The position numbers were made by a program, and so were the translations under genes. 59,168 bases of DNA from Streptococcus cristatus (GTDB lineage Bacteria > Bacillota > Bacilli > Lactobacillales > Streptococcaceae). Under the pieces are notes generated by a model. It saw only the letters and a program-made list of their open reading frames with translations, searched no databases and was not told the DNA's origin. Of this stretch, positions 38,145-46,807 are shown piece by piece. How positions within the stretch are numbered: position 1 is the first letter of the stretch; every line of letters starts with the position of its first letter. The stretch is taken from contig NZ_RJPR01000012.1 in the NCBI RefSeq assembly GCF_003943465.1, forward strand, positions 18,940 through 78,107, written 5' to 3'.

Positions 38145-38687
38145 TTACTTAAATGAAATCCACTCTGCCTTTGAAAGACAGGTTATGCGTTCTGTGCAAA
38201 GAACACCTTCCAATGCACATGTAACATTCTCTTTTTTATGATGATAACGGAAACTACATTTTTCCTGAACTCTCTTTGACTTTGTATTGCCGTCAAAATA
38301 ACCTCACCACATTTTCTCCAGATTCAGGTCATCAAATCCATGTCTCATAATCTCACGAACTGCTTCCGGTATAAGCCCCTGACCCCAATACGGAACTCCT
38401 ATCCAGTAACCAATCTCCCCCTCAGTATCAGGAATACCTATATTACTTGCAGAGCCCATCATCAATCCTATGCTACCCACTGGCTGCATTGTTTCTTTTA
38501 AAACTATGGCGTATGTCTCAGGTGCGGAAAAATGACTTTTTATAATCTCCCTACTGTTTTCAACACTGGTATGTACAGGCCAACCTGCAATCGGACCAAC
38601 CTCTGGATTACTGGCATATTGGAATAAATCATTGGCATCTCTTTCTTCCCATGGGCGAAGAATCAATCTTTCCGTTTCTAAAATCAT
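38145..38687 (-). pseudogene. GNAT acetyltransferase (RimJ/RimL type) with one in-frame stop
   Basis: The frame starts at an ATG preceded by GGGGG and encodes a RimJ/RimL-like N-acetyltransferase ([19 protein letters not shown], then [17 protein letters not shown], the acetyl-CoA binding motif A). A TGA at 38304-38306 (codon 128) interrupts it directly after EKMW. Beyond it the same frame continues through GYFDGNTKSKRVQEKCSF and ends at TAA 38145, giving a normal 180-codon length. The rest of the gene looks undamaged, so the lesion is recent, or an error, or tolerated by readthrough. The expected residue is Cys or Trp. Confidence 0.82.
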
Positions 38688-39409
38688 TTTTCCCCCTTAA
38701 ATTCTAATTTAATTATTTCTTTTTCCTAGGTTTAGGTGTTCGCTGTTACCGTATCGTATCGTCGTACACTTCTCACTCTACGACAGCTATCACATAGGCG
38801 GAACATCTTCTTCTACTTCGCTGATAAATCAAGTCGTACAAGCAGTGACACTGCCTCTACGTGGCTCGAAAGGCCCTGATTGATAACAACATAATAGAGA
38901 TATTCCGAGATAGTCCGTTTGTCTATGGAAACATATCAACTCAAATATGTAGTAGAAATATCTCCGCTTCTATCGTTGTCAATATCACAGCCTAAACCTC
39001 GCCTGTATTCGGGAACTGATCTGCAATTCCCTTTATATTTCCTATTATAATGCCAAAGTCAATATCGCAGAAACACCATCGTCTCACCCCTGCCTGTTCG
39101 CAGTACAAGGGATAGGTCAACGACTATTTTCCAGTCCATCTGGATCCACAATTCCCATGCACTCGACCTTAATAGTCAAAAATTCACACGATAAATCCAC
39201 CAGTACTGTTTGCCTAGTCAATCAAAATGCAGTCTTTGATACAATCGAATGTGTAGTTAATTCCTCAAAAGCGGCTTGAAATAACGTTATTTCTGATGTT
39301 TTTCCTGCAACAGATTTACTCTTCCATTAGTCATTTATTTAATAGAAAGGATACCGTCCCATTGATTCTGTTACCGTTGCGATACCTCTTCTTTCAATAA
39401 TTAAAAGGT
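38688..39409. other. 722-base non-coding gap
   Basis: No gene is recognised on either strand; frames are short and broken. It holds repeat copy B (38822-38863), and a pair of inverted AGGTTTAGG / CCTAAACCT motifs near 38730 and 38991. A minus-strand frame around 39080-39180 is open for about 30 codons but unlike any family I know. It may be decayed sequence. Confidence 0.5.
38822..38863. repeat. 42-bp non-coding repeat, copy B
   Basis: Aligns without gaps to 37985-38026 (35 of 42 identical). A second shared stretch with GAAACATAT follows both copies, 46 and 65 bases further on. The two copies flank the GNAT pseudogene. Confidence 0.65.
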
Positions 39410-40168
39410 TTAGTAATAACTCAACAATTGCTCCAATGATATATTTATGCCAATTTCTTCTAATAGAGCTTTTCTTTGTCGATATAGATCATACAATACC
39501 TCTTTATACTCTAAACCATAATGTAATAAATTGTGACAATTACTACAGAGCGATACAATATTTTGCTCACGGTCTAAATCAATTCCTGGAAAATCACGAT
39601 GAGCGGATAAAGGAATTAAATGATGTGGCTCCGTATAATTGGTAGGACTATTTCTTCGTTTAAAAACGAAATGCATCTTATCCACTTCACACAAATACTG
39701 CGCCCGTTTCAAAGCATTTTTCGATTCATACTGCTTTCGAGGGTATATGTACTGTGAACGTTCTGCAATTAAAGGGGCTTCCCTCGGAGTAGTATCGTAT
39801 TGAATTTCCTGATTCAAATGTTCGATAAATTGCCTTTCCTCTGCTCTTTCCGTTTGAAAGTCTTCCCTAATATTCTCTTTAGATAAAATCTCTTTAGCTT
39901 TTTCTCTTGCTTTTGGGTCTACGCGTTTGCTTTCTATGATAATACGTAATGCTTCCTTCTCCTGTCCCAACTCAAATATATGTCGAACTCTTGGAATACG
40001 AAAGTTTTGACTTTCTGACTTCGATCCCGGATTTTCCAATAGGATCTTTTGGGCCAATTCATCTTTTGAAATGGACGAATCTTTTAAATCATAATAAAAA
40101 TTTACAAATACAGCTTTTCCAACTGCTGCTAACGTTTTATTTAAATCTTCATACTTTGTGTCCTTCAA
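39410..40168 (-). CDS. HNH endonuclease
   Basis: A 252-residue protein. The C-terminal part (about 160-235) is an HNH nuclease of the McrA-like kind: YLCEVD, TEPHHLIPLSAHRDF and QNIVSLCSNCHNLLHYG, with the two histidines, the Asn and a Cys-x2-Cys. The N-terminal 150 residues are helical and charged, with no recognised domain; they may read the DNA or contact partners. It starts 11 bases after the helicase-nuclease gene and closes the leftward operon. It is the likely effector nuclease, or a modification-dependent nuclease, of the island. Confidence 0.85.
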   Translation of the reverse strand: MKDTKYEDLNKTLAAVGKAVFVNFYYDLKDSSISKDELAQKILLENPGSKSESQNFRIPRVRHIFELGQEKEALRIIIESKRVDPKAREKAKEILSKENIREDFQTERAEERQFIEHLNQEIQYDTTPREAPLIAERSQYIYPRKQYESKNALKRAQYLCEVDKMHFVFKRRNSPTNYTEPHHLIPLSAHRDFPGIDLDREQNIVSLCSNCHNLLHYGLEYKEVLYDLYRQRKALLEEIGINISLEQLLSYY

Positions 40169-40179
40169 AACATCACCCC

Positions 40180-42138
40180 TCAGACTACTTCCATTCCAGT
40201 ACTCTTCAAATATTGGAAAATTCTATCATAATATTCCCTGTTCCTTGACGGATCTTCATCTGAACCTTCAGGAACATATATAATCAATTCCTGTCTTGCT
40301 CTTGTTAATAAAACTCTATAAGCATTTTTTAGATATCTCTGTCTTTGTTCCTGATTAACATGGTTCCATTTCGTACCCCTGAACTTAAAATAATCAAAGC
40401 CATCTCTCGTATACCTGAAATCTGCATCCCAGGCTAATACTGCATAATCGACCTCTAAACCTTGCACTTTAAATTCAGACGCTGCCACTTCTAAATAATA
40501 CGATGAGTCAACATTATCCTTTCCATTCAAAAACCACCCTACATGATTTATATCTGATGGAACCCATATTCCTTCAGCTCGCAGTCTTTTCCCTTCTGAG
40601 CTTGCTAAAAGCCCATACCTTTCTGTCCCACGAGCCTTATCTTTTACCCATTTTTTTGCAATTTCAAAATTCCTTGTCAAAAAAATCGGATATGTTTGTT
40701 TAAGCCCATAATAAACACTTTTGGCATCATCTGCCCTTTCATCTAACAGCAATTTCACGAAAAGGGCTAATTTTTCACTTCTGAATGAGCGTAGTGAAAC
40801 TCCTAAATGCAAATCTGAAATGCAATGGTACTCTCGTCCATTCAATAATGTTGGGATGTCTGATTTCCCTACATATTCTGTATCTGTAATTTTATCCGAC
40901 AGATAAATCTTCCAATCTGGAGAATTATTTGCTAAAGTTTCAAACCAATCCTGAATTCCTGCTTCTCCGTTGTATATTTCTTGTCCACCACCCACAAGAC
41001 AAACTATAACAGCCCAATCTTCATGTCGGTCCATAATGCTAATCAGAAATTCAGGTTCTGACTGATTAAAATCGGGAGTCCCTTTTTTTCGCCTCATAAA
41101 ATCAGCGAGTGACTCTTTGTTCCATGCTCTTTGAGCCTCATCAAAAATAGCTAGTTTCTCTACTGGTGCCATATATGTTGTTAAAGCATCATCTCTAAAT
41201 TTATGAATAATTTGAATAAAGGTTTTCGTTTCTCGAAAAGCATTTTTCTTAGTTATGCCTTCTCTCTCCGAGCGATTTATTGCAAGCGCATTTTGCAAAA
41301 CATCAACTAGTAGACCATTTCCTGAAAGAAAAACAGCATGTTCATCTTCATTAAAATGATGACGTTCGTTTGCTATATTCAAGCCTGCTAGAGTTTTTCC
41401 AGCACCAGGTACTCCTGTAACAAAGCATATAGCTTTTTTGCCATTTTTCTTACACTGATCAATTATATTGGAAATTGCCTCTGTCGTTATTGTTAAATTC
41501 TTTGCACCAGCATCATTCCTAGAAATATCCTCGACATCATGTTTTCTATACAAAGCCTGCGCAGCTTCAATGATAGTCGGTGTTGGAGCATATCTTGAAT
41601 TTATCCACTCCAGTGCAGATAACGACGTATCATTAATTCTCGAAATAGTTTCTCGAATAGTACTTCCAACATTATTTTTATTACAGAAAAGTGTGTTATG
41701 AATATTATCTTCCATACAGTAATATTCATTCTGTTTCTCTGCCGCCTTAGTTGAAACATTAATAGGAACAAGATGCCTAGTCCTACTTTTATCATGAAAG
41801 TATTTCAAATCCAACGCATAATCCATCACCTGATCAGTGGTAGATTTTTTGTACTCTTTATCTCCTACCTTAAACTCTAAGAGAAAAATAATTCCTTCTA
41901 TTATGCATATCACATCGACCCTATGCCCCATCCTCGGGATATTATATTCAAAAATAATATCACCTTGAGAAAACTCAATTAATTGTTCCTTTAAAATTTG
42001 AATCTCCGATCTCCAAGCCATCTTTTGGAGATCGGTAGTTTCAAACTCGTCATTAATCAATAATTGGCCGAGAACAAGCTCATCATCCTCTAATATGAAG
42101 TTGTTTATAGAATTAAAATAGTATGCTCTTCGGCTCAT
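40180..42138 (-). CDS. PD-(D/E)XK nuclease fused to DUF2075 helicase
   Basis: A 652-residue protein. Residues about 60-95 hold a PD-(D/E)XK core: RMGHRVDVICII, then FLLEFKVG (D75, E88-x-K90). Then a superfamily-1-like DUF2075 ATPase: Walker A TGVPGAGKTLAGLN near 240, Walker B LAIFDEAQRAW, a Q-type motif VGGGQEIYNGEAG, and a C-terminal arginine-finger motif RVLLTRARQELIIYVP. DUF2075 proteins are related to Schlafen-type helicases and recur in defence islands. The gene fits between the methyltransferase (10-base gap) and HNH (11-base gap). Confidence 0.87.
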   Translation of the reverse strand: MSRRAYYFNSINNFILEDDELVLGQLLINDEFETTDLQKMAWRSEIQILKEQLIEFSQGDIIFEYNIPRMGHRVDVICIIEGIIFLLEFKVGDKEYKKSTTDQVMDYALDLKYFHDKSRTRHLVPINVSTKAAEKQNEYYCMEDNIHNTLFCNKNNVGSTIRETISRINDTSLSALEWINSRYAPTPTIIEAAQALYRKHDVEDISRNDAGAKNLTITTEAISNIIDQCKKNGKKAICFVTGVPGAGKTLAGLNIANERHHFNEDEHAVFLSGNGLLVDVLQNALAINRSEREGITKKNAFRETKTFIQIIHKFRDDALTTYMAPVEKLAIFDEAQRAWNKESLADFMRRKKGTPDFNQSEPEFLISIMDRHEDWAVIVCLVGGGQEIYNGEAGIQDWFETLANNSPDWKIYLSDKITDTEYVGKSDIPTLLNGREYHCISDLHLGVSLRSFRSEKLALFVKLLLDERADDAKSVYYGLKQTYPIFLTRNFEIAKKWVKDKARGTERYGLLASSEGKRLRAEGIWVPSDINHVGWFLNGKDNVDSSYYLEVAASEFKVQGLEVDYAVLAWDADFRYTRDGFDYFKFRGTKWNHVNQEQRQRYLKNAYRVLLTRARQELIIYVPEGSDEDPSRNREYYDRIFQYLKSTGMEVV

Positions 42139-42148
42139 ATGTATCTCC

Positions 42149-43759
42149 TTATTTCTGCGATAATGCTTTATTAAGCTGACTAGCCAATTTCTTTGCTATA
42201 GCCTTTGCCATTATAGGTGGCACTGCATTTCCTACCTGCTGATATTGCTTGTCCTTTGTCCCACAAAAAACGAAGCTATCCGGAAAAGTTTGCAAACGAG
42301 CTGCTTCTCTTATACTTACTGCTCTGTCTTTTGTCGGATGTACCCACATTGATTTACGCACATTTACTACAGTACCAGACGGCTCATCATATTTTAAGCG
42401 AAGATAGATCGTATTCTGCGTTCTTGTAACATCTGTATACGTGTTTGTTTTCATTTCCTCAGATAAGGAATGAAAATTTTGTCCCTGATCTAATGCTTTA
42501 AAACGCGCCATAGCTGCTGGTGTCGTTTTAGTTATAATATGATTGTGCAACATCTCTGAGTCACGAAGTGTCAGCGCCAACTCACTCAAGCCAGTTTTAG
42601 CTTGTAGCTTTATGCCACTTTTATCATCAGATACATTATAGACCGGCTCAACATCCTCTAAATCTTTAATAGCGTCCTCAACTGTCCTATATGGACCGTC
42701 TTTATATTTTCCTTCTGGAAGTTTAACTACATCTGCAATATCTTTTCGAATACCCATTACTACAAAACGCATTCTTTTTTGTGGAGCTCCAAATTGTGTA
42801 GCAGATAGAACATCAGCCGAAATAGCATATCCGTCGTCATCTTTGCCCCCCTGGAGCTTTGCCTTTAAATAATCAAAAACGGCATATGAACGTATGTTGG
42901 CAATCAGCCCTTTATTGTCGGTATAGCTATCAACCACAATATCATTTTCAAATATCTCCTGTGCCTTACTTATCATTCTTTGGTACATAATTGCTGGTTC
43001 AATTAATGCCTTGATCTGGGATTCTTTTATTTTCCCAGCGTAAAAATCTAGTATTGCATTAAACGCAATCCTATCAGCAACAATGACGGAATCATCCTCA
43101 TCACCCTCTATGTGCTTCTCTGATATTTTAATTAAGCGCGATCTGTGTTTTTCTAATACATCTTTAAACTTAGTTACATTCTTAGATGCTTTATAGATAA
43201 CGTTCAATTCGAGATAATCGAAATCATCCCATTTATGTTGTTCTAGTTCTTGCTCAGACTGCACAATATTAATTGCTCCATCAAACATAAACTCTGTATC
43301 AAGTAAAGCCAACTCTGTATTAGCAGTTTCAATCACATTGCTATCCACTAATTCTCGATCATCTTCACATAAATAAAATCTATGAACATCTGATCTAAGC
43401 ATACTCACATTTTCCATTACGAATGCTTTTGGTCTTAATTCCAAGATTGCTCTAATATACTGTTTCACCAGGGAATTATTCTGACTAATTGCATGATTCT
43501 TTTGCCTATTTGCATTAGAAAATCCCTGACAAGGCGGTCCTCCAATCACAACATCAATATCGCCATATTTTTCTTTTATTTCTGCATAGTTAGCATCTCT
43601 AACATCACCAAATACAGCTACTCCCGGGTGATTTTTCTTATAGGTTTCCTGCATTGCAGGATTAAATTCATATGCAACTTTTATATCGAATTTTTTTGTT
43701 TGCATAAATCCCAGGCTCAATCCCCCGGCACCTGCAAACAAATCTATTGTATTAAACAT
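42149..43759 (-). CDS. DNA (cytosine-5) methyltransferase
   Basis: A 536-residue C5 methyltransferase. Motif I FAGAGGLSLGF (8-18), motif IV GGPPCQGFSN with the catalytic Cys at 77, motif VI FVMENVSM (about 114-120), motif VIII QFGAPQKRM (322-330) and motif X QVGNAVPP near the end. The stretch between motifs VI and VIII is about 200 residues against roughly 40 in M.HhaI, so a large charged insertion is present. It probably protects host DNA for the GHKL/Z1/DUF4420 nuclease complex. Target sequence unknown. Confidence 0.94.
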   Translation of the reverse strand: MFNTIDLFAGAGGLSLGFMQTKKFDIKVAYEFNPAMQETYKKNHPGVAVFGDVRDANYAEIKEKYGDIDVVIGGPPCQGFSNANRQKNHAISQNNSLVKQYIRAILELRPKAFVMENVSMLRSDVHRFYLCEDDRELVDSNVIETANTELALLDTEFMFDGAINIVQSEQELEQHKWDDFDYLELNVIYKASKNVTKFKDVLEKHRSRLIKISEKHIEGDEDDSVIVADRIAFNAILDFYAGKIKESQIKALIEPAIMYQRMISKAQEIFENDIVVDSYTDNKGLIANIRSYAVFDYLKAKLQGGKDDDGYAISADVLSATQFGAPQKRMRFVVMGIRKDIADVVKLPEGKYKDGPYRTVEDAIKDLEDVEPVYNVSDDKSGIKLQAKTGLSELALTLRDSEMLHNHIITKTTPAAMARFKALDQGQNFHSLSEEMKTNTYTDVTRTQNTIYLRLKYDEPSGTVVNVRKSMWVHPTKDRAVSIREAARLQTFPDSFVFCGTKDKQYQQVGNAVPPIMAKAIAKKLASQLNKALSQK

Positions 43760-43771
43760 AGTTCCTCCATC

Positions 43772-45853
43772 TTACGCTTCAGTATTAAAGCCTTCTTCGG
43801 AGGCTTTGCGCAACAATGCAAGTAGGCGTTTGCATTGATATGTATTTGGTATTTTAGCAGGCATTTTACATGCAATCGCTAATGCAGACACATCTGTAGG
43901 TGTAACCATATGATTTCTAACAACAAACTCCGATAATCGCATCCACATTTCTACAGGACAATTAACAACCATTGTCTGTGCCTGAATTTCATTTACAACC
44001 TTTTGCTCTTTCTTAGCGGATTTCTGTGCAGCCTTCTGTTCATCGATAGTAATTAAACAATTCTCAATATCTTCAGGAATATCAATATGTATCTTCTTTA
44101 CATCTTCCCAACAATCATTTCTCTTACACCACTGAGTAACGTTTGCGACTTTTCTTGACGGATCAGTTATTCGCAGAAGGACCAACTCTGCCAATGCTAT
44201 TAAAACTGTACCCACTTGTTCGGGCACACTCTGCCTATTCCATATCAACATCAAATCAAGTTCTTGTCCTTGATATTGGCTATGTAACAATCTTCTAAAT
44301 TGTGCCAATGTGTAATATATGATATTTGCACGGTATCCACCCTCGTACCAAGGCTGTTTTGGTATAGTCTTCTCTAAATATTGGAACAAAAGAATCAAGG
44401 CTGCAGTAGTTTGGAAATATCTCTCATTAAACTGCTCCTCATTTGCATTCCATTGCTCATCAATGTACTCTGCAAACGAATTAAAATTGGTCTGCGCACC
44501 CTTACTTACAACCTGAGGGAATCCTCTCCATGTATTCTGAACCTTTGCAAGATCTGTTTTCTTAATTACCTTATTTTTAGGATGTTGCAACTCAAATTGT
44601 TTTTTCTTTGCAGGTGTCAAGCGCATTTGTTCTTGCAGATATTGTCCTCTTGCTCTTTCATAAAACCATTTCGTTTCATACTGTGTGCCTTCAGATGCCG
44701 GTGCAAATAAGTGTCTTGATATTTGTTCCATACGACGATGAAATGGATGAGATGCAAAAAAGTCTGCATCACTAACCTTATTCTGACTGTTTGATGATCT
44801 AGAAATATTTCTGATCAACTCGTCTGACTCTTCTGGTGTTGATTCATCAATTGAAGTCAATTTCATTTGCACAAAAATAGATGACAAATCTGCTTTATCT
44901 TTATATCTTGCATTTGAAATAGAGGCCGTTGTCTGTCCACCATTAATAATCTGAAAATCTCTAACAAAGGTGATAAATCTTCCATGGTTTGTATCCTCTA
45001 TCTCAACATCCATTGCAGTTGCTGATATACCGTTATTAAACGCAAAAAACATCTGCGGATTGTTCAAGATAGTCCCTCTTATTTTCTTATTGACCGCCAC
45101 TTTAGTAGATAAGAATGATCTGACATTTCCCTCCAAAAGTTTACTTCCATACTTGTCATATATATCAGCCAAAACAGTTCCAGGAATTACTCCCAGATAG
45201 CTACTGTACTGTTCTGTAGACGCTGAGCTAGCTTCTATACACGGAATACCTTCACCACAATACTTCTTAAAGTCAATCTCAATAATCTGACGGCCTTGCT
45301 CTGAACAACAGACTCTGAACAAACGATCAATATCCCATATCTGACCTTCTACCGGAATAGAATTATAGTCATCAATTTCTACGGTCTTTATAGCAGCACT
45401 CATATCTGCATCGGTAAATACAAGAAAACGATATTTACGAATCGCCTTTTTGTTATACCTTAAAAGATCTACTAAGTCTGCACATGGTGTACTCATCTCT
45501 ATTTCTTGATATAAATTAGTTGTCAATGCTACATCAAGAAATTTCATAAGCAAGCCAAAATCCTTATTCGCAGCTGTTCCGGTAAGTCGGCGTTCCAAAT
45601 CATTACCATCAAAATCCGCAATAATAAGATTCATCGTATTATCGAATTCATCGTATACATAACCGTCTACTCTATAATTACTACGCCCACTTTTGCCTTT
45701 ATAAAAAGACGGTGTGAAATCTGATAACGCCTCAGCATCAATTAGATACTGCGCCATATTATCTACAAAGGATGCACATGACCCTTCTCCTGTAACTGCT
45801 GCAGCAGTTTTTATACTCTCTACAAAATCTTTTTTAAATTCGGTAGAATCCAT
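43772..45853 (-). CDS. AIPR family (abortive infection phage resistance) protein
   Basis: A 693-residue protein of the AIPR family. Signatures are FFAFNNGISATAMDVEI and the strongly conserved FQIINGGQTTASISNA, followed by ISRSSNSQNKVSDADFFASH. Members are found with MutL-like ATPases, Z1 and methyltransferases, and some alone give abortive infection in lactococci. The molecular activity is not settled. It lies between DUF4420 (21-base gap) and the methyltransferase (12-base gap). Confidence 0.92.
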   Translation of the reverse strand: MDSTEFKKDFVESIKTAAAVTGEGSCASFVDNMAQYLIDAEALSDFTPSFYKGKSGRSNYRVDGYVYDEFDNTMNLIIADFDGNDLERRLTGTAANKDFGLLMKFLDVALTTNLYQEIEMSTPCADLVDLLRYNKKAIRKYRFLVFTDADMSAAIKTVEIDDYNSIPVEGQIWDIDRLFRVCCSEQGRQIIEIDFKKYCGEGIPCIEASSASTEQYSSYLGVIPGTVLADIYDKYGSKLLEGNVRSFLSTKVAVNKKIRGTILNNPQMFFAFNNGISATAMDVEIEDTNHGRFITFVRDFQIINGGQTTASISNARYKDKADLSSIFVQMKLTSIDESTPEESDELIRNISRSSNSQNKVSDADFFASHPFHRRMEQISRHLFAPASEGTQYETKWFYERARGQYLQEQMRLTPAKKKQFELQHPKNKVIKKTDLAKVQNTWRGFPQVVSKGAQTNFNSFAEYIDEQWNANEEQFNERYFQTTAALILLFQYLEKTIPKQPWYEGGYRANIIYYTLAQFRRLLHSQYQGQELDLMLIWNRQSVPEQVGTVLIALAELVLLRITDPSRKVANVTQWCKRNDCWEDVKKIHIDIPEDIENCLITIDEQKAAQKSAKKEQKVVNEIQAQTMVVNCPVEMWMRLSEFVVRNHMVTPTDVSALAIACKMPAKIPNTYQCKRLLALLRKASEEGFNTEA

Positions 45854-45874
45854 GCTAACATCCTCTCATTTTCG

Positions 45875-46807
45875 TTACTTTTCCCAGCTTTTTATGCTAG
45901 GGATATCTATCTGATAAACAGCATTCGTTATTTCTGTCGGAACATTAACTCTCCGTATTCTCGGAAATGATTCATTTACAGTGTATACTTGCTTTGAGGA
46001 CACACTAAAATGCTGTCTATCATATTCTTTCATGTCAATATAACCTGCGGCGCCAAGTTTTAATATTAGCTCATCTGGATTTTCGCCGTGTCGTGAAATC
46101 AACTCTATTACCTCATGAACCAATCCATATAACGTGAATGATTTTGGTTGATCCGGTGCACATTTATCGATACGATAAATAACCAATTCTCCTTCATCAT
46201 TTCTATCTAATTGCTCAACAGAAGAAATTGATATTTCTGAAGATGAAGCACCTGTAGATTTAATCTCATGCCAACAATCTGCATATACAAAATCTTGATC
46301 TGCTCCTTCTGAACCCACCCAGCCTGCTAAAGCAACAGACGGTAGCATTCCATTTTCTATTTTTTCCTTCAGGAACAACAACTCTCCAATGAGACCTTTC
46401 TGTGTATTACTACCTAATACCGCATTGCTTTTATGGTCTAATAGTTTTAACCATGCGTTATATCTGCGCAATACTTTAAGCAATGCAATATCATCAGTTT
46501 CTACATTGGAATACTCGATAATATCTCCTACCATTGTTATGAAAACATCTTCCTGTTTTCGATCCATCAATGTAAAGGAAATTGCATATTTCCCATCCTT
46601 CCTCTGATTACATGAAGCATCGATACATTTTGACGAATCTATTTTTTTAATTGCCTTTTGGCTCACTATTACGACAGACTTATGCTCCGGTGTTGCATAT
46701 CGAACATACCACTCAAGCGGATGCTTTACAGATAATTTCAATGCTCCACCAGAATAGTAATTAATAGTATTCCACCTTTCTCTTAATTCATTTTCTTTAC
46801 CACTCAT
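45875..46807 (-). CDS. PD-(D/E)XK motif protein (DUF4420)
   Basis: A 310-residue protein with a restriction-endonuclease-like core: LIGELLFLKEKI, then DQDFVYADCWHEIKSTGAS (D, then E-x-K), the standard DUF4420 pattern. It is the predicted DNA-cutting subunit of the Z1/GHKL restriction system. Its ATG overlaps the Z1 stop codon by one base (TAATG), which implies tight translational coupling. Confidence 0.9.
   Translation of the reverse strand: MSGKENELRERWNTINYYSGGALKLSVKHPLEWYVRYATPEHKSVVIVSQKAIKKIDSSKCIDASCNQRKDGKYAISFTLMDRKQEDVFITMVGDIIEYSNVETDDIALLKVLRRYNAWLKLLDHKSNAVLGSNTQKGLIGELLFLKEKIENGMLPSVALAGWVGSEGADQDFVYADCWHEIKSTGASSSEISISSVEQLDRNDEGELVIYRIDKCAPDQPKSFTLYGLVHEVIELISRHGENPDELILKLGAAGYIDMKEYDRQHFSVSSKQVYTVNESFPRIRRVNVPTEITNAVYQIDIPSIKSWEK

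Noticed and set aside
38688..39010. Inverted AGGTTTAGG / CCTAAACCT motifs and repeats around single genes, resembling integron attC sites.
   Set aside because: The span (about 270 bases) is too long, the GTTRRRY core is not present in both copies, and there is no integron integrase.
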